Shown here piece by piece: positions 1 through 12,570 of a DNA stretch of 60,000 nucleotides; position 1 is the stretch's first letter, and each line of letters opens with the position of its first letter. The stretch spans positions 183,471 through 243,470 of the forward strand of contig NW_019774814.1 of NCBI RefSeq assembly GCF_001039355.2, in the 5' to 3' direction. The position numbers and the translations under genes were made by a program. Under the pieces are notes generated by a model that saw only the letters and a list, made by a program, of their open reading frames with translations, ran no database searches and was not told the origin of the DNA. Origin of the DNA: Lingula anatina (lineage: Eukaryota > Brachiopoda > Lingulata > Lingulida > Lingulidae).

Positions 1-241
1 GAACAAGTAGGAGCCCAAAATAAATGGATAATTATTTTAAAATAAAATGTATAAACAAATTTCATGCCGAGACAAATATATCTCAGAATACATTAAAATA
101 CTGTTAGAAAAAATAAATAAAAACATTCAAATATTTTGTGCATCCTACTCTGATGTGCCACTTAAATGAAAATGAGCAAATACATCAATGTGCAAATAAG
201 CATTTTTTTACATTCCCAAACATTCAAAATTACATTAATAC

Positions 242-3200
242 CTTCTGTTCCATCCCAAATGTAAGTTTCTCAATCTCCTCAGTCTTGCTGGCACTCTCTT
301 CTTTCAGCCTCTCAATCTGCCTATTCAGGGAACCCAAGTCCTGTTTTTGATGGCTGGGAAAATAAAAATAATAACCTTATGACCAGCAAACAAAGTACTT
401 GAAAGCACATAAGTCATTTACTGATCACAATTCATGTTTTTCTTCTTTGATCTGTAAGCAAATGCATTATGGGATAATAAAGTAGTTACCAAGGATACAG
501 AGCAACAATCAAATTGACAGTGTCATGCTGCAACAATGGAGTTACCATAGTTACATTGCAACAATGGAGTTACCATTATAGTTGTATTGCAACAGTGTTG
601 TTACCAGAATTAAATGGCAACAATAGCACTGTGATTGTTTCATTGCAATACCTCAACTACATGCTCAATAAAATAAGAATTACATTGGGCACATGGTAGC
701 ATAATCAGAACTTACCTTATTGTAGCTGAAAGTTTCTCAATCCTGGCCTCCTTTGATTCAAGCAAATGTTTAAGTGTCTCCATTTCAGTGACCACCTATT
801 TGTGGAAAAATGTGATAAATTCATCATATCTAAGCTGAAAACTGGGCAGCTTATTGACAAAAATATTCATGATGCTTAGACTAAACGCTTACTTTTTTGA
901 AGGCTGTCGACAGTTTTGCATGAAATTAATCAAGCATTTTTCACAACTGAAAGCTGTATATAAACCAAAATGCCCTTAATGTTTTAAACACTACAAAGAA
1001 AAAAATTTAGAACTTCATATGTGGCCTAATATATTTCTCAAAAAGAGCATACCTCTCTAGACTTTTCACTTAATTCCTTATTGCTCCATTTTAAGTTATC
1101 TTTGAGTGCTTTAATCTCAGCCTGTAAGTCACTTTCTTGATCGTGCAGCAGTTTGTTTTGTTCTTTCTCCTGGTGTAGCAAGGACTGTAGATTTTCCACC
1201 TAGACAAGAAAGAGAGAAAAATTGACAGTATTATCTGTGATGCTTACAACTGATTAAAATAACCTGTTATCAACATTAATACCAAAGAATCTAATTACAA
1301 AATTCACAGAATCCAATAATCAGAAAACAATTTTTTTCAATTAGGGCAATGATAATTATACTTAACAAAACCTATTGATTTTAAAACCAAAGCGAATTGT
1401 TCAGCAAATTTCCATAACAAGAAGAGAAAATACAATGTAAAGTGAATATATAAGACTTTTTTTATATCTGCCAGACACATGAACACACATTAGTGATAAA
1501 GACCAACTTGTCTATTAAATCTCTTTGAGTAATTCTATTACATCTGTGCAATACAATATCAAGGAAACAAACCTCCTTTTTCAGATGTATCAAATTTTCT
1601 TGCTCCAGGATCAGTTCCTGCCTGGTCATCTGTAGTTCATCTTCATTCTGCATGAACTGAGACTTGAGGCTCAGGATTTGCATTTCTTTTTCATGTATCT
1701 CACTCTGGAGCTCAAGTTTCTAGAATATCATCAAATTGATACGCAGATAAGAACAGTTAACCTTAATTTGAAGTGACACATAAGTAGCTAGGCAGTATAA
1801 ACTATAAAAGTACAGACCTGTGACTGTAAAAAAGCTGTACGCATAACAGCAACTTGTTCTAAGTCAAAAATTAATTTAAAAAAGACAAACATTTTTAAAA
1901 AATCACACACAAAGAAAACTTTGGTGCTGCCAATGAATTTGTGTTAATAATGAAATTACACAGTAAAATAAGAGATAAATTTTTAAAAACTTGGCAAAAA
2001 TTGTCATTCACACCAGCATTTTTACCCATTTACAAGAGATTTTAATAAGTTTAACCCAGAAGAGTTTTGTGTTAACAAGAAACTTGACCCATAAATCAAC
2101 AGATGTCTGAAGCAAAACTGTTACAGTGAATCAGATTTCAAGCCAGGGCAATCTGAAGAGGTAATATGAACAGACGGCAGCTAGTATACAGTGACAATTA
2201 AAAATGAAACAATAACAATGATAGCAATTTTTCAATTATGAAAAATAAAATCTTACAAAAGATTCTGCATGTTCTGCAGTCTGGTTCTCCCAATTCTGTT
2301 TCAATCTAGTTAATTCTTTCTTCAACTTGTCCATCTGGTCCTGCATCTGCTGCTTCTCTGCTGTTAAATGCCTGTGCTTCATCTGCCACTCACGCAGCTC
2401 AGACTGGATGCTGTGATTCTATACATAAAAAATAATTGATCATCAATGTGTCAGAAGTCTTATATCTTACCAAACTGAATAGTGATGTAATTAATGGAAA
2501 CAGCAGTAGCAGTGCTGAAAACTCAGGTTTCAACGTTCTTGTAAATTTTCCTTTTCAGTTGCAATCTGTCATGGAAAAGTTTTTTTTACAGATATTGCTT
2601 AAACTGAATATTTAAAATCTAATAAGTGAAAAGCAACTTCAACTCAGCTCAATATACACAGTTGTATACTTAACAAATCTTTTTACCACTCAAACTTGAG
2701 AAGACAGAAATTAAAACTTTTATTAAACTTTTATTACAAATTGTAAACAGTAAACTTAAAATACATGAGTAAGACATATGTAAGTGTAGCAAAATATCTA
2801 CCTCAGCTGTTAGCCTATCAATTTTTTGCTGCTTCCTGTCTGACTCCCCATGTTCTTGCTGTACACCATAATTCTCAAGCTCTCGCAGTGCTTCCTCTAG
2901 AGAATGCTCTTTGGTGTCTAACTGTGTGACGATGGTTTCTTTTTCAGCCTCCAAAAGCTTAATGTTCCGCTGCTGTTGTGCTATCTTCCCTTCTAGGATT
3001 TTGATTTCACCTTTTAACGTTTCTATTTGAACTGCAAAGCAATATAAACATTACAGGCATCAATATAAATTAATTTGCACAGAAATTTCACTTCTTTTCC
3101 CATTTATCAACATACACTGAAAACAAAACATACTTTAAAACTATGAATTTTTCATATAAATCATCAAATAGGATTGTAGACAGATGATTTATCATTTTCC

Positions 3201-6200
3201 AGATATATTTCTACATTTTCTGTACTCTTGGATCTGAAACATTCTTGTTGAGAAGCAAGATTTCTTTTTTTTTTTTTTTCCCTCAGAGCTGAAACATGAA
3301 GTGCCCAATATAGAACAGCCAGCTGTTCAAATTAGGACACAAGAACAGATGAAAACAGTGGAGTTTGTGTTCTTTACCTTCATAGTGCACTGACCCCACA
3401 CTGTCAGCACTGGCAGCCATTGAGACGCCACTGTCCAGACCAGCCTTTAGAGAAGTATTTTCAGCTTGCAGGCCAGCTACTTGGTCCTCCAGGTGTCTTA
3501 CTTTTGTGATAGTTTCGTGTTTTTCTTTTACCAAACTGTTGATCTGACTATTAGGGAAAAGGGAAATATTTGAAATGTCATAAAATCATCACATTAATAT
3601 TGAAATAGGGATCAAATTAACTCATTTAATTTTTCAAAATTTTACTCAGCGATAAAAATCTAAAAGAGCACTAAACCTTTGTTATAATTTTAAGGTATAT
3701 ACATAATTAAACATTCAACTTTTTATATGGTGTGCACAGTTATTTCAACAATCAAAATTCTGTTAAAGTCAAATGTCCCAGTCCCATCATTTGAAATCTT
3801 TGTATCAATTTCAAAGGGTCACTTAAAGTTAGCAAAACATACAGCTTTAAAGTCATTTCCAGCTCCTGCATTTCTTTGGTTTTATCATCCAACTCTTCAG
3901 TCAGTCTCTTGAACTTGTCCTCATAGAGTTTCTTTTCAACAGAAAGGTCCTGGAATCATCATAAAGCATTCCCTATCAATGATGCATGCCTCAAATACCA
4001 CTTCATTTCCAAGGATTGTCAACAATACATTAAATTATATTAAATATAATATATATAAAAAATAACATAATAAACTAAAAGAGAAATATATTGAATCAAT
4101 GATGGAACAAATAAGATAGACCATAGCAAATCTATGATTTAAGTAATTTGAAAAAGAAATATTTAATTTAACATTGCATCATGGTCTTCCCTGCCTATAT
4201 CGGGATTAGTGATTTCACCAAGAAGAGGGTTAATTTCACCAAATTCACCAATAAGATACTAATAGAGTTTAAGCAGTGCTAAAAGAAATAATAAATATGC
4301 AATAATGTTACAATAAGTAATGAAACAGTCATAAAGAACAAAAGCTATGAGACAAATGAAACAGAAATGTACATAATCAACGACAACATAATAGTCAAAA
4401 TAGTGTCAAGCACAGAAAAAGAAAAAGCAGAAACAGAATTCAACTGAAAGACTCTGAAATATACCATATACCCAGTAAGTAAGTGAAACATATAAGACCT
4501 CTACATGTACATTATGTGTAATAGAACTCTGAGGACACCTGTGCAGGAAAAACGGTAATAAGAAAGACAGTAAACATCATATTAGCCATAAAGAACAATA
4601 CACTCAAAACTGAAAAAGATGAACAGAAAATGGGTTAAAAGATTAAAGTTCCAACAACAATTAGTGCACCCCAAACCAAAGGTGCAACAAAAGAAGAGTG
4701 GGTCACAGGAACTCTACAACAAAGCAAACCTTCTGGTGTTCCACTTCAGGTGACTGGTCATAATACGGAATACTTTCATCTTTTTTGCTAGGACTTGTTC
4801 TTGATGGTGAACCATACTCGTCACCAGACCCATACTGTTTTAACTGATCTTTCAGAGAAGACAGTTTTTGTTCTAAATGTTTGACTTTCTCTTTTTCTCT
4901 ATGTAACTGCCTCTTAGCCTCCTTTGCAGCAACCTACATATTCAATACCCAAGGCATAAGAAGTTGATAACAATCTTATATTCAAGTCATAACCACTTTA
5001 ATAAAACTGAACTTAATATATCCTGATTAAACATTTGAACTAAAAGTAGAGAGGCTTGAGACCCCTCTTGAGTATGCACTACCCACCAGATTTCTCCACA
5101 TTAATGATATAAAAAATCAATCATGGTACTTTTGTCTAAATTTTCATATAACCAAAAAACTTGAGAACTCATAGTATGTAAGATCAAAATAACACCAAAA
5201 CAACAGTATGTCAAAAATTGTTTCTACACCTGGCTATAAAAAACAGAACTTTTATGAGATAATCAACTTTGAAAATACCTTAATGTTAAAAAATATTGAA
5301 AATGAAACTTAGGAGTGTTACATAATAAATCAAAGAAAAATCTCCTAAAAAAAAAACATTCTGGTATATCAAACATGTATTAAGTGAATACAAAAACTAC
5401 CTGGAACTTAGCATTTTCCTTGAGGAGTTTATCTTCCACCTCAGACAGCTTAACCGAACGGTCTGCCCTCTCTTGTTGCAGACGTTCTTCTGTTACTTTG
5501 AGACGCACATCTAGAGACTTTACCTATATCATCAATCAATGACCCATTTAAATGACATATATGCATAGTATCAACGTAATCCAAACAGTTAACAGGCAAT
5601 AAAGGTAATAAATCAGTGCAGTACACATAAGTGTACATAAACTTTCATTTACTTTTGATAGTAATAGCTATCAAGACTGATAAGAGCAAGCAATATATAT
5701 AATCATGTGGGATTAATCCAGTTATCAAGACTCTGACAAAATACCTGAAAAAGAAATCATGTTTCATCAATCATAATGGAAAATATGTGATAAAAAATAT
5801 GCTACATTCCGTCATCAAAATATTTCTCTTTCAAGGAATCTTAGATTGGGTTCCCATACTTGGATCGATCCATCTGGATCAACCTAACTCCCTGGGGGTT
5901 CACGCTAAATTGCTATCAGCCCAAGATGCTGAAATGTCTGTCACGCTTACCGAATCAGCTGGGGGTAAAGATAATTACTCCCTAACAGTTTTACTAGGCG
6001 TGACAGACATTTAAGCCGAATAGTTTGATAGCAATTTAGTGAGACTCCCCAGGGAGGAAGATTAATCCAAATATCTGTGGGAATGGTCCTTTACCTGTTT
6101 TTCTGCCACCAAGGCACTGCCGCCCAATTCTAACTGCTGCTTAAGTAAGTTGTTCATTTCAGTCAGCTTGGCAATTTGCTGCAGACTTTCTTTCCTTTTT

Positions 6201-9200
6201 TCCTCATCATCTCTCCTTTGTTTATCACTCTGACTAAGCAATGATTTGACTTTACCAAGTTCCTCCTGAGTGAAAAAAAAGACTAAGCTTTATATCTTTT
6301 TAGTCATATTTAGTGTCACTTACACTGATGGTAATTTTCAAACAAAATCAATATATTTGTAAATGCATTTGAAATTTAAATAATTGAAAGAAAATTCAGT
6401 TCTTAATCAGTTAATGGCCAAAAAGTTTATTTTATTAGTTTTAACAATCCAATTAAGCATGATTATATACCCGTAAAGAAGCAGACTCTGCCTTGTATGC
6501 AGCCACAATCTTGGACTTATCAGAAGCTTGCCTAACTATATCAGAGGTTCTCCTTGCAGCATCCAGTTGTTTTTCAAGAGAAGAATTCTGAAAAAAATAA
6601 GCATTCTGATTAGTTTTTCAATTCTACACTTTAATAATATGTAACATACACATAAGAATTATATCATCCCTCACTGAGCAAAGTGAGGTGATTGATTTGG
6701 CAGTTTTGGAGAGGTGAAGTAAAAAAAATAAAGAAATAAAGAAATAACCAAAAAGGTGCAGTTCCTTCTTTTTGATTTTTTGTTTGTGTTCAACTTCTGC
6801 AAGTTTTAAGTTTGGCAGAGACAGATTTGAGTTTACCTCAATTTAAAATTGCCATTCTCCTTTTATCATACAAACATTATCTACTTTACCCTCTCACCTC
6901 AGCTGTGAGAATTTCATTTTCCTTTGTAAGATTGGCAATTTGCTTCAGCAGGTCTTGCTTTTCAGAGTCTGCTTCAGTTCTGGACTTTTTTCTTATAGAG
7001 GACATTTCAGCACTCAAGTCATCTTCTGTTTGCTCCACTCTGTGCTGGGCATCAGCAAGCTGTCTTTCCAGATTCACTATTTGTGCTAATATTACAATTT
7101 ATTTACATTATGATATTAATTCACATAGTATTACACAATTTTACCATTTAAAATAAAGAAACAAGAAATTTTAAAATGTTCCATAGACCAAACACGGATG
7201 ATTTGCCATGTTTGAGTAGTAACATCAATCTAAAAGCAAAGATATACGCAATGTGAAAAATTTCACCAAATTCACCAATAAGATACCAATAAAGGTTAAG
7301 TAGTGTTAAAAGAAAGCTTTATTTCCCGCCTGCTACCTCCATACCCTTAGAATTTCTCCATTCCTTATATGGATAAAAAGTACAGAACCCTTTCCACCAC
7401 TCACCTGTAGCTCTATTATATTTTTCTTTCAGCAGCTTGTTTTCAGTCTGCAAACTGGTAACTTCAACTTGTAACTTTCTGTGTTGACTTTCTACTACTT
7501 CCTAAAAAGCCAAAACAAATGAAGATATTAAAGAAGTAATTCTTATTACTTCAAGCAAAAATAAAGCAAGATGGTAAAAGTGGGACAATATTACATACAC
7601 CATTCACTTCAGGAAATGAGCTTCTAAAAGCTAAAAACTAACAAATTTCAAATTCAGTTTTGAAAAAAAATGGAGTCATTTTTAAAATACCAAGTCCTAT
7701 TGAACACCAACATAAACTATTTCCTCATCCTCTTCTATTACAATGATATTCAGTCTCAAACACTGACAAAATGCAAATGATGTTTACCGGTATCTTTCAT
7801 AAACCTGCATTTTTACATGATTAAAAAACAAGCAAAAACACACAATATGAGACTGTTACATTACTTACCTTTTCTATAATATAAGAGCGGAGTTCTGGGC
7901 TCACATTTCCACCCAGAATGGAATTGAGTCTTTTTCTTGGTGTGTATGCTCTGCTGCTGCCAAAACTCTAAAAATAAAGCACATGAACTATCATACAATC
8001 AATCCAAAATATTTCTTAACCATAAAAAAATGTGCTTTGCTTGTGCCATGTATGCTTTGTCTTTGTTCCTCATCCCTTTTTACTACTTCCATTGAAATTT
8101 TCATTTTTTGTACTGTATTCTAGCAGCCTGTGACCTCAAGAATAAATACATGTACTGCCATTTTTATATTACAAAGGCATACTGGTATCTTATTCATTGA
8201 ATCTGAACAGTGCAGATTTAATTATAATGCAATGACTGGGTCATTTACAACAATATCATATACTGTTATGGTCTTTTGTTCAGTTACACGGGCCTGTATC
8301 TTACCCTTTCAGAAGTAAGGTCCTCATCCAACATGTTGCTTGGAGTACTTCTTAGACTTCCAGCTGTACCCTATGGATTGAAAAAATTGGTTATATCAAA
8401 AAACTTTTTTATCAACAACTTCCCACTACAATTTTGTAAAATTTGACCCTGTAAATACTGTAGCATGTACCTGTATGACAGTCTGTGATAACAAACAAAA
8501 ATATTTGCTCAGTGGTTATCAAACATTCTCAATTCATCATTATCTTTAAGGGGAAACTAAATGGGATCTAGATGTACTCCATATTTATTTTTTTCTTGGC
8601 ATCTTTTACAAATGTGAGTAAATATTCTCTTCAAGGATAAAGTCAGCTAATACAAACCTAAATACACACACACATGTTAATTTTAATAAGGCTAACCAAA
8701 ACAGATATTAAGGTACATACATAAATTCTTTCATTCCTTCTTGGAGTTAAATCACTATTTTCTGATGGTGAACCTGAATAAATAGCACATGTTTGAAAAA
8801 TGTTCATTTGATAATAGTCCAAAAAAATTGGATACAATTAAAGCATTTATCCTCCTCACTTATGAAATTGGTCAAGGATGTCAATATGCATATATATCAA
8901 CTTAGCTAATTGGTTAAAGGGATAATAACTCTTCGTTTCGGCCAAAAAATGAATTTTCCTGGAGTAAACAACAATTTTCCCATACTTACCAATGGTTAAT
9001 GAATCCATTTTTACATTCAAAGTTTGTCCCTGTTTTTTTTCTAAAAAGTTTGGTTTTTCGTTAAAATCTCTTAAGAGATTTTAACAGAGTATAGCCATCA
9101 ATGGCGGTCACGTGGTCTAAAGACCAACTCAGATATCAGAAAAAATAGCTATAACTGCTGATTTTGTGGTAAAACAGAATATATTATATTTCTGTGAGTT

Positions 9201-10929
9201 ATTCGCAATGTTTTTATTGTGAAATATAGATCTCATGCGAAGAGTTATTATCCCTTTAAGCTTATGAATGTTTATACATAAATAATAAGCTTAAAGCCAG
9301 TTATCATGGAATTCAAAACAAACAAAGAAAACAAACCTGTTTTCCCCATTTCTAGCCTTGGCTGCTTTGACAAAGGTACCCCTATATTTGACAGATTTTT
9401 CTGAGAGTTTACATCAGTCCTGCTGGTTGTTTCACTTGCTTCCGATTGATCTGCTCATGAATTTTTAAAAAGAAGGCTTCATAATACACAGTAAACCGAG
9501 TTCATTTTACTTAAGCTACATGTAACAAGACAAAGTCTTACTTATTCTTTATGTGTCCTTTGCCTATTCAATGTTGTGCTAACACAAGAATATAATAACA
9601 CTGGCATACAACTTCCAACATTTTTAAATACGCAGTTTCAAATTTTAAAAGTTTGATCAATTACCTGCCACTGAATTACTTGCTGTGTTATCTTCTTTCT
9701 CATCAGCCATATCAAAACGTGGTAATAAATTAGTTTTACTTCTCCTGGGGGGCAGCCCCGGATCTCTTTCGCTTTGTGCATTTTTCTGAAGACGAGCATC
9801 GGATGATCGCCTTTGGAAAAAATTCCAATACTGAATTTTATTCATGTGCAGAATTATTATTCTATAAAAAAGGCTAGTCTTATAAAGAAAAGCTGCACAA
9901 ATGCCAGCAGTATTATTTATTTTAAAACTTCTCTTGTCATAAATATCTATTATTACAAAAGATTAAGGTCCACTGTATAAGAAACTGACTTACCAGTAAG
10001 AGCAAAAGGAGAAAGTAACAATTCATTCAATAAAATTACATATCAATAAAATTACCAGGAGCTGATACAGTCTTTTTGAAAAAGAAAAGAGGGGGAGAAT
10101 TAAGCTGTCCTAATATAGTTCACATTATTTTATGACATTTCAATCATCAAACAGCAACTGATGACATATTTATTGGTCTACAGTCATAAAATAGTTGCAA
10201 TACTTACAGGAGATTTTCTATAGATTCCTTGAACCTATTCCTAGGAGGACGATCTTTACCTTTACCCGAGGTCCCCAAAGAAGCTTTAAAAGAAAGAAGC
10301 AACGCAGAAAGTAAATATATATAATATTCTTTGTAATCGTATCACACCTTTGTGGAACTATTTCAGGTATTTAGGCAGGTGTTATAAGGTTAATTGGTAC
10401 ATGGACTATAACTTCTAACTAAACCAATGTCAACATAATAACTATTAAGATGGCTTCCTTGGTAAACTCTTAAATTTGCTTCCCTTCTTTCATCTTATTA
10501 TTTTCTTCTTACCTTCATTATTAGACCTCTTTTAAAAATTCACAACATTTTTCATAGTAACACATGAAAGCAGTACTCTTGTAGAAATATCAAGGTAATT
10601 CACTGTGGACTAATGAAACAGCTGCTATTCTTCTTGACACATGCTCATTCCCATCCCTGCTTTGAGTATATATTATCAGGACACAAACACATATACACAT
10701 ATGCAAACACATTCACAAATATCCAAACATATACAGGCTCTAAAGGACACTTCTTGATGAATAAACTTTAAAATGGGATGGGGTAAATTGGAAGATCGTT
10801 GCCATATTCTTTAATAAAACAATGGATACTCCCCTGCCTACTGTGGATATTCTTATGTGGAATCTCTACAACAGGCAAATTCATAAGTATCTTACCATTT
10901 GAAGCATTCTCTTCCTTATCCTCATTCAT
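242..10929 (-). CDS. Large coiled-coil protein, 21 coding exons, 3' end outside window
   Basis: Coding exons in transcript order: 10929-10896, 10283-10208, 9810-9665, 9453-9337, 8773-8721, 8370-8305, 7967-7869, 7501-7405, 7085-6898, 6587-6471, 6265-6095, 5523-5401, 4933-4730, 3949-3843, 3547-3378, 3031-2802, 2418-2257, 1719-1573, 1199-1053, 795-716, 353-242. All have AG/GT borders and join without a frame break into 882 residues beginning MNEDKEENASN. Residues 1 to about 195 are polar, Ser/Thr-rich and probably disordered; the rest is almost continuous heptad-like coiled coil rich in E, K, Q and L, interrupted near residues 480-510 by a Ser/Pro-rich stretch. Four [ST]-P-x-[KR] sites (LTPRR, YTPRK, SPSR, SPSK) suggest Cdk-type phosphorylation. 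I do not recognise the family; a centrosomal, ciliary or spindle scaffold is a guess from composition and from the head-to-head ciliary neighbour. No enzyme motif was seen. Confidence 0.85.
529..625. repeat. Degenerate short tandem repeat in an intron
   Basis: About three imperfect copies of a roughly 33-base unit built around TGCAACAATGGAGTTACCAT, in the intron between minus-strand exons 353-242 and 795-716. No function is suggested. Confidence 0.55.
4231..4289. repeat. Copy 1 of a dispersed intronic repeat
   Basis: The stretch containing TTTCACCAAATTCACCAATA, then an AAGATAC and TTAAG..GT core, recurs at 7,259-7,316 in another intron of the same gene with few differences. It is probably a fragment of an interspersed element. 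Confidence 0.65.
5840..6092. mobile_element. Foldback element in an intron
   Basis: Two arms of about 100 bases are inverted copies of each other: TAAATTGCTATCA near 5,910 pairs with TGATAGCAATTTA near 6,030, and AAATGTCTGTCACGC pairs with GCGTGACAGACATTT across a loop of about 40 bases. It resembles a non-autonomous foldback or MITE-type transposon. It encodes no protein. Its right end lies directly beside the donor of minus-strand exon 6265-6095. Confidence 0.75.
7259..7316. repeat. Copy 2 of a dispersed intronic repeat
   Basis: Near-identical to 4,231-4,289, in the same orientation. I found no terminal inverted repeats, so the element boundaries are unknown. Confidence 0.65.
8914..9259. 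mobile_element. MITE with TTAA ends, copy 1
   Basis: Both ends carry a 22-base inverted repeat that begins TTAAAGGGATAATAACTC, and the interior holds a short palindrome (TCTCTTAAGAGA). The TTAA at each end could be a target duplication, as for piggyBac-like elements, or part of the terminal repeat. A second copy lies at 24,888-25,343. No transposase is encoded, so it is non-autonomous. It sits in an intron of the coiled-coil gene. Confidence 0.8.
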
Positions 10930-10948
10930 GTTGTTTTCTTAAGACAAC
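10930..10948 (-). other. 5' UTR part of the coiled-coil gene's first coding exon
   Basis: On the minus strand an acceptor (GTGAACAG) lies directly above position 10,948, followed by 19 untranslated bases and the ATG at 10,929-10,927. This ATG was chosen because it is the first in frame and the exon's donor at 10,895 joins in phase to 10,283. An intron before the start codon implies a non-coding first exon upstream. Confidence 0.5.
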
Positions 10949-11889
10949 CTGTTCACAATATTAGAACAGGAGTCCAAATCATGAGACAATTACGTCTTTT
11001 TCCTCTGTCAATCCATATTTATCAGCACCTGTCTTGAAAAAAATTGATAAATGAGATTTTATTAACCACAATTTACAATTAATGCATCTCAACACATTTA
11101 TTATGCCATCATCATATTGCAACTGGTCAATCAGTTTATTCTGGACACCACTCGCATTCAGAAAAGCGAAATAACAGATCTGCAGATCAAATATGGCAAC
11201 CCACTAAAAAGCTTGCCACTTCATCCCCAGACAATGAATAGATTCCCCCCAGGGATTACACAACAAGTATTCAAGTAGGTCGGCCATACGTGATCTGCGG
11301 ATCGGTTAGTCTGCTATTCTGAACGTGCTCGAAGAGATTATTCTAAACTAGCTATTTTATTTTATCAGCAACTAGCTACTGTTTCTGATAACTGAAAGCC
11401 AAGGTGCTGAAAACAGGCCTAGTGATATCTGGCTCTGTGAAATCATTCTGAAGGCTAAATTTTTAGGAGCTAGTTTTAAAATTACACATTGACTTTTAAA
11501 TTAACTTTAAAGACCCTGTGCATATCTTCTTTGGATCCCTTGCAACTCTCAGGTTCTCAAACATGTAATTACGGTACATTTAAAATGTAGTGAAGAGACC
11601 AAGATCAATATACTTAATTGTGCTTTGACATAATCAGTCTTTAGTCATTGTATATCATAGCTGTTATTAATATATCTTGGACCATAACCGAATAGTATGT
11701 ACATGTAAGAGTACTTGTATAGTAATTACATGTACTAGAAGTCGTTGAACTAGTTTCTACGTACAGCTTGCCCAGCGGTTGTCAAATAGGCCGCCAATTG
11801 GTGTTTTGCATGCAGAAAAAAAGTAAAAAAAATCGTAAAAGACGAATCGTGAAAACATTATTCCTACAGCTTCATCTGTTCACACTTAC

Positions 11890-11960
11890 CGTGCTTCTAG
11901 CTTGTCCACAACGCTTGCAGTTGTTTACGTTCTCACCTCGCCAAGTCGTTTTTAGCAAAT
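11890..11960 (-). other. Candidate non-coding first exon of the coiled-coil gene
   Basis: The minus strand reads GCACG|GTAAGTGT at the low end of this segment, an excellent donor with no coding ORF in front of it, in the expected place for a 5' UTR exon. A second possible donor (GGCGAG|GTGAGAAC) lies near 11,938. The upper boundary is a guess. Confidence 0.35.
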
Positions 11961-12438
11961 GTAGGGTCTAATGGAGAGAAGAAATCGACTTTTACATAGC
12001 TGTTGATGGTCTCAAAACACCAAGAAATGCATTACTAATTTAACTCATTACTCAAACACTTGCATTTTTGCGTGCCAGTTCTATTGATCTTATTGTTTGA
12101 CATGTAATTTGCTGGAGCGTTGTCGCCGCTTCCCAACTCAAGATTGTATTACCCATAATTCCTCGCTAACACAAATAACGAGACAAGTCAAGGAGTGTTC
12201 ATGGACAATGTTCAGCCGGTTCAGTGGGCTACATTTTTGTCTTTCGTTTTGACTGAACATGTTCGTAGCAAGCGCAGGAAAGCAACCATATCTCCGATGG
12301 CAGAATGCAAAAAAAAAAAAAAAAAAAAAAAGATTAGGCCTACCGCTTTATGCATATTGAAGTCCTTTTGCAACTGACGTTTTTGATCAGGGATACTACC
12401 GGTATAGGGCGCCTATATTAAAGACCGATGGAAAGGAA

Positions 12439-12441
<3 letters not shown>

Positions 12442-12473
<32 letters not shown>

Positions 12474-12527
12474 GGGGGGGGGGTGGTTACAGGTGAATTT
12501 TTNNNNNNNNNNNNNNNNNNNNNNNNN

Positions 12528-12560
<33 letters not shown>

Positions 12561-12570
12561 GGGGGGGGGG
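12442..12570. other. Assembly gap flanked by duplicated T-run/G-run sequence
   Basis: Twenty-five N (12,503-12,527) are flanked on the left by a T-run, a G-run, GGTTACAG and GTGAATT, and on the right by the same succession (T-run, G-run, GGTTACAG, ATGAATT). The gap was probably placed between contig ends that really overlap, so the sequence may be present once. Confidence 0.7.

Noticed and set aside
10059-10074. A 16-base microexon of the coiled-coil gene between 10283-10208 and 9810-9665
   Set aside because: The flanking exons join in frame without it, and adding it would shift the frame.
11768-12377. Small plus-strand genes between the two main genes
   Set aside because: The frames are short, lack any recognisable motif and partly run through an A-run; a 5' UTR exon of the minus-strand gene is a better reading of part of this stretch.
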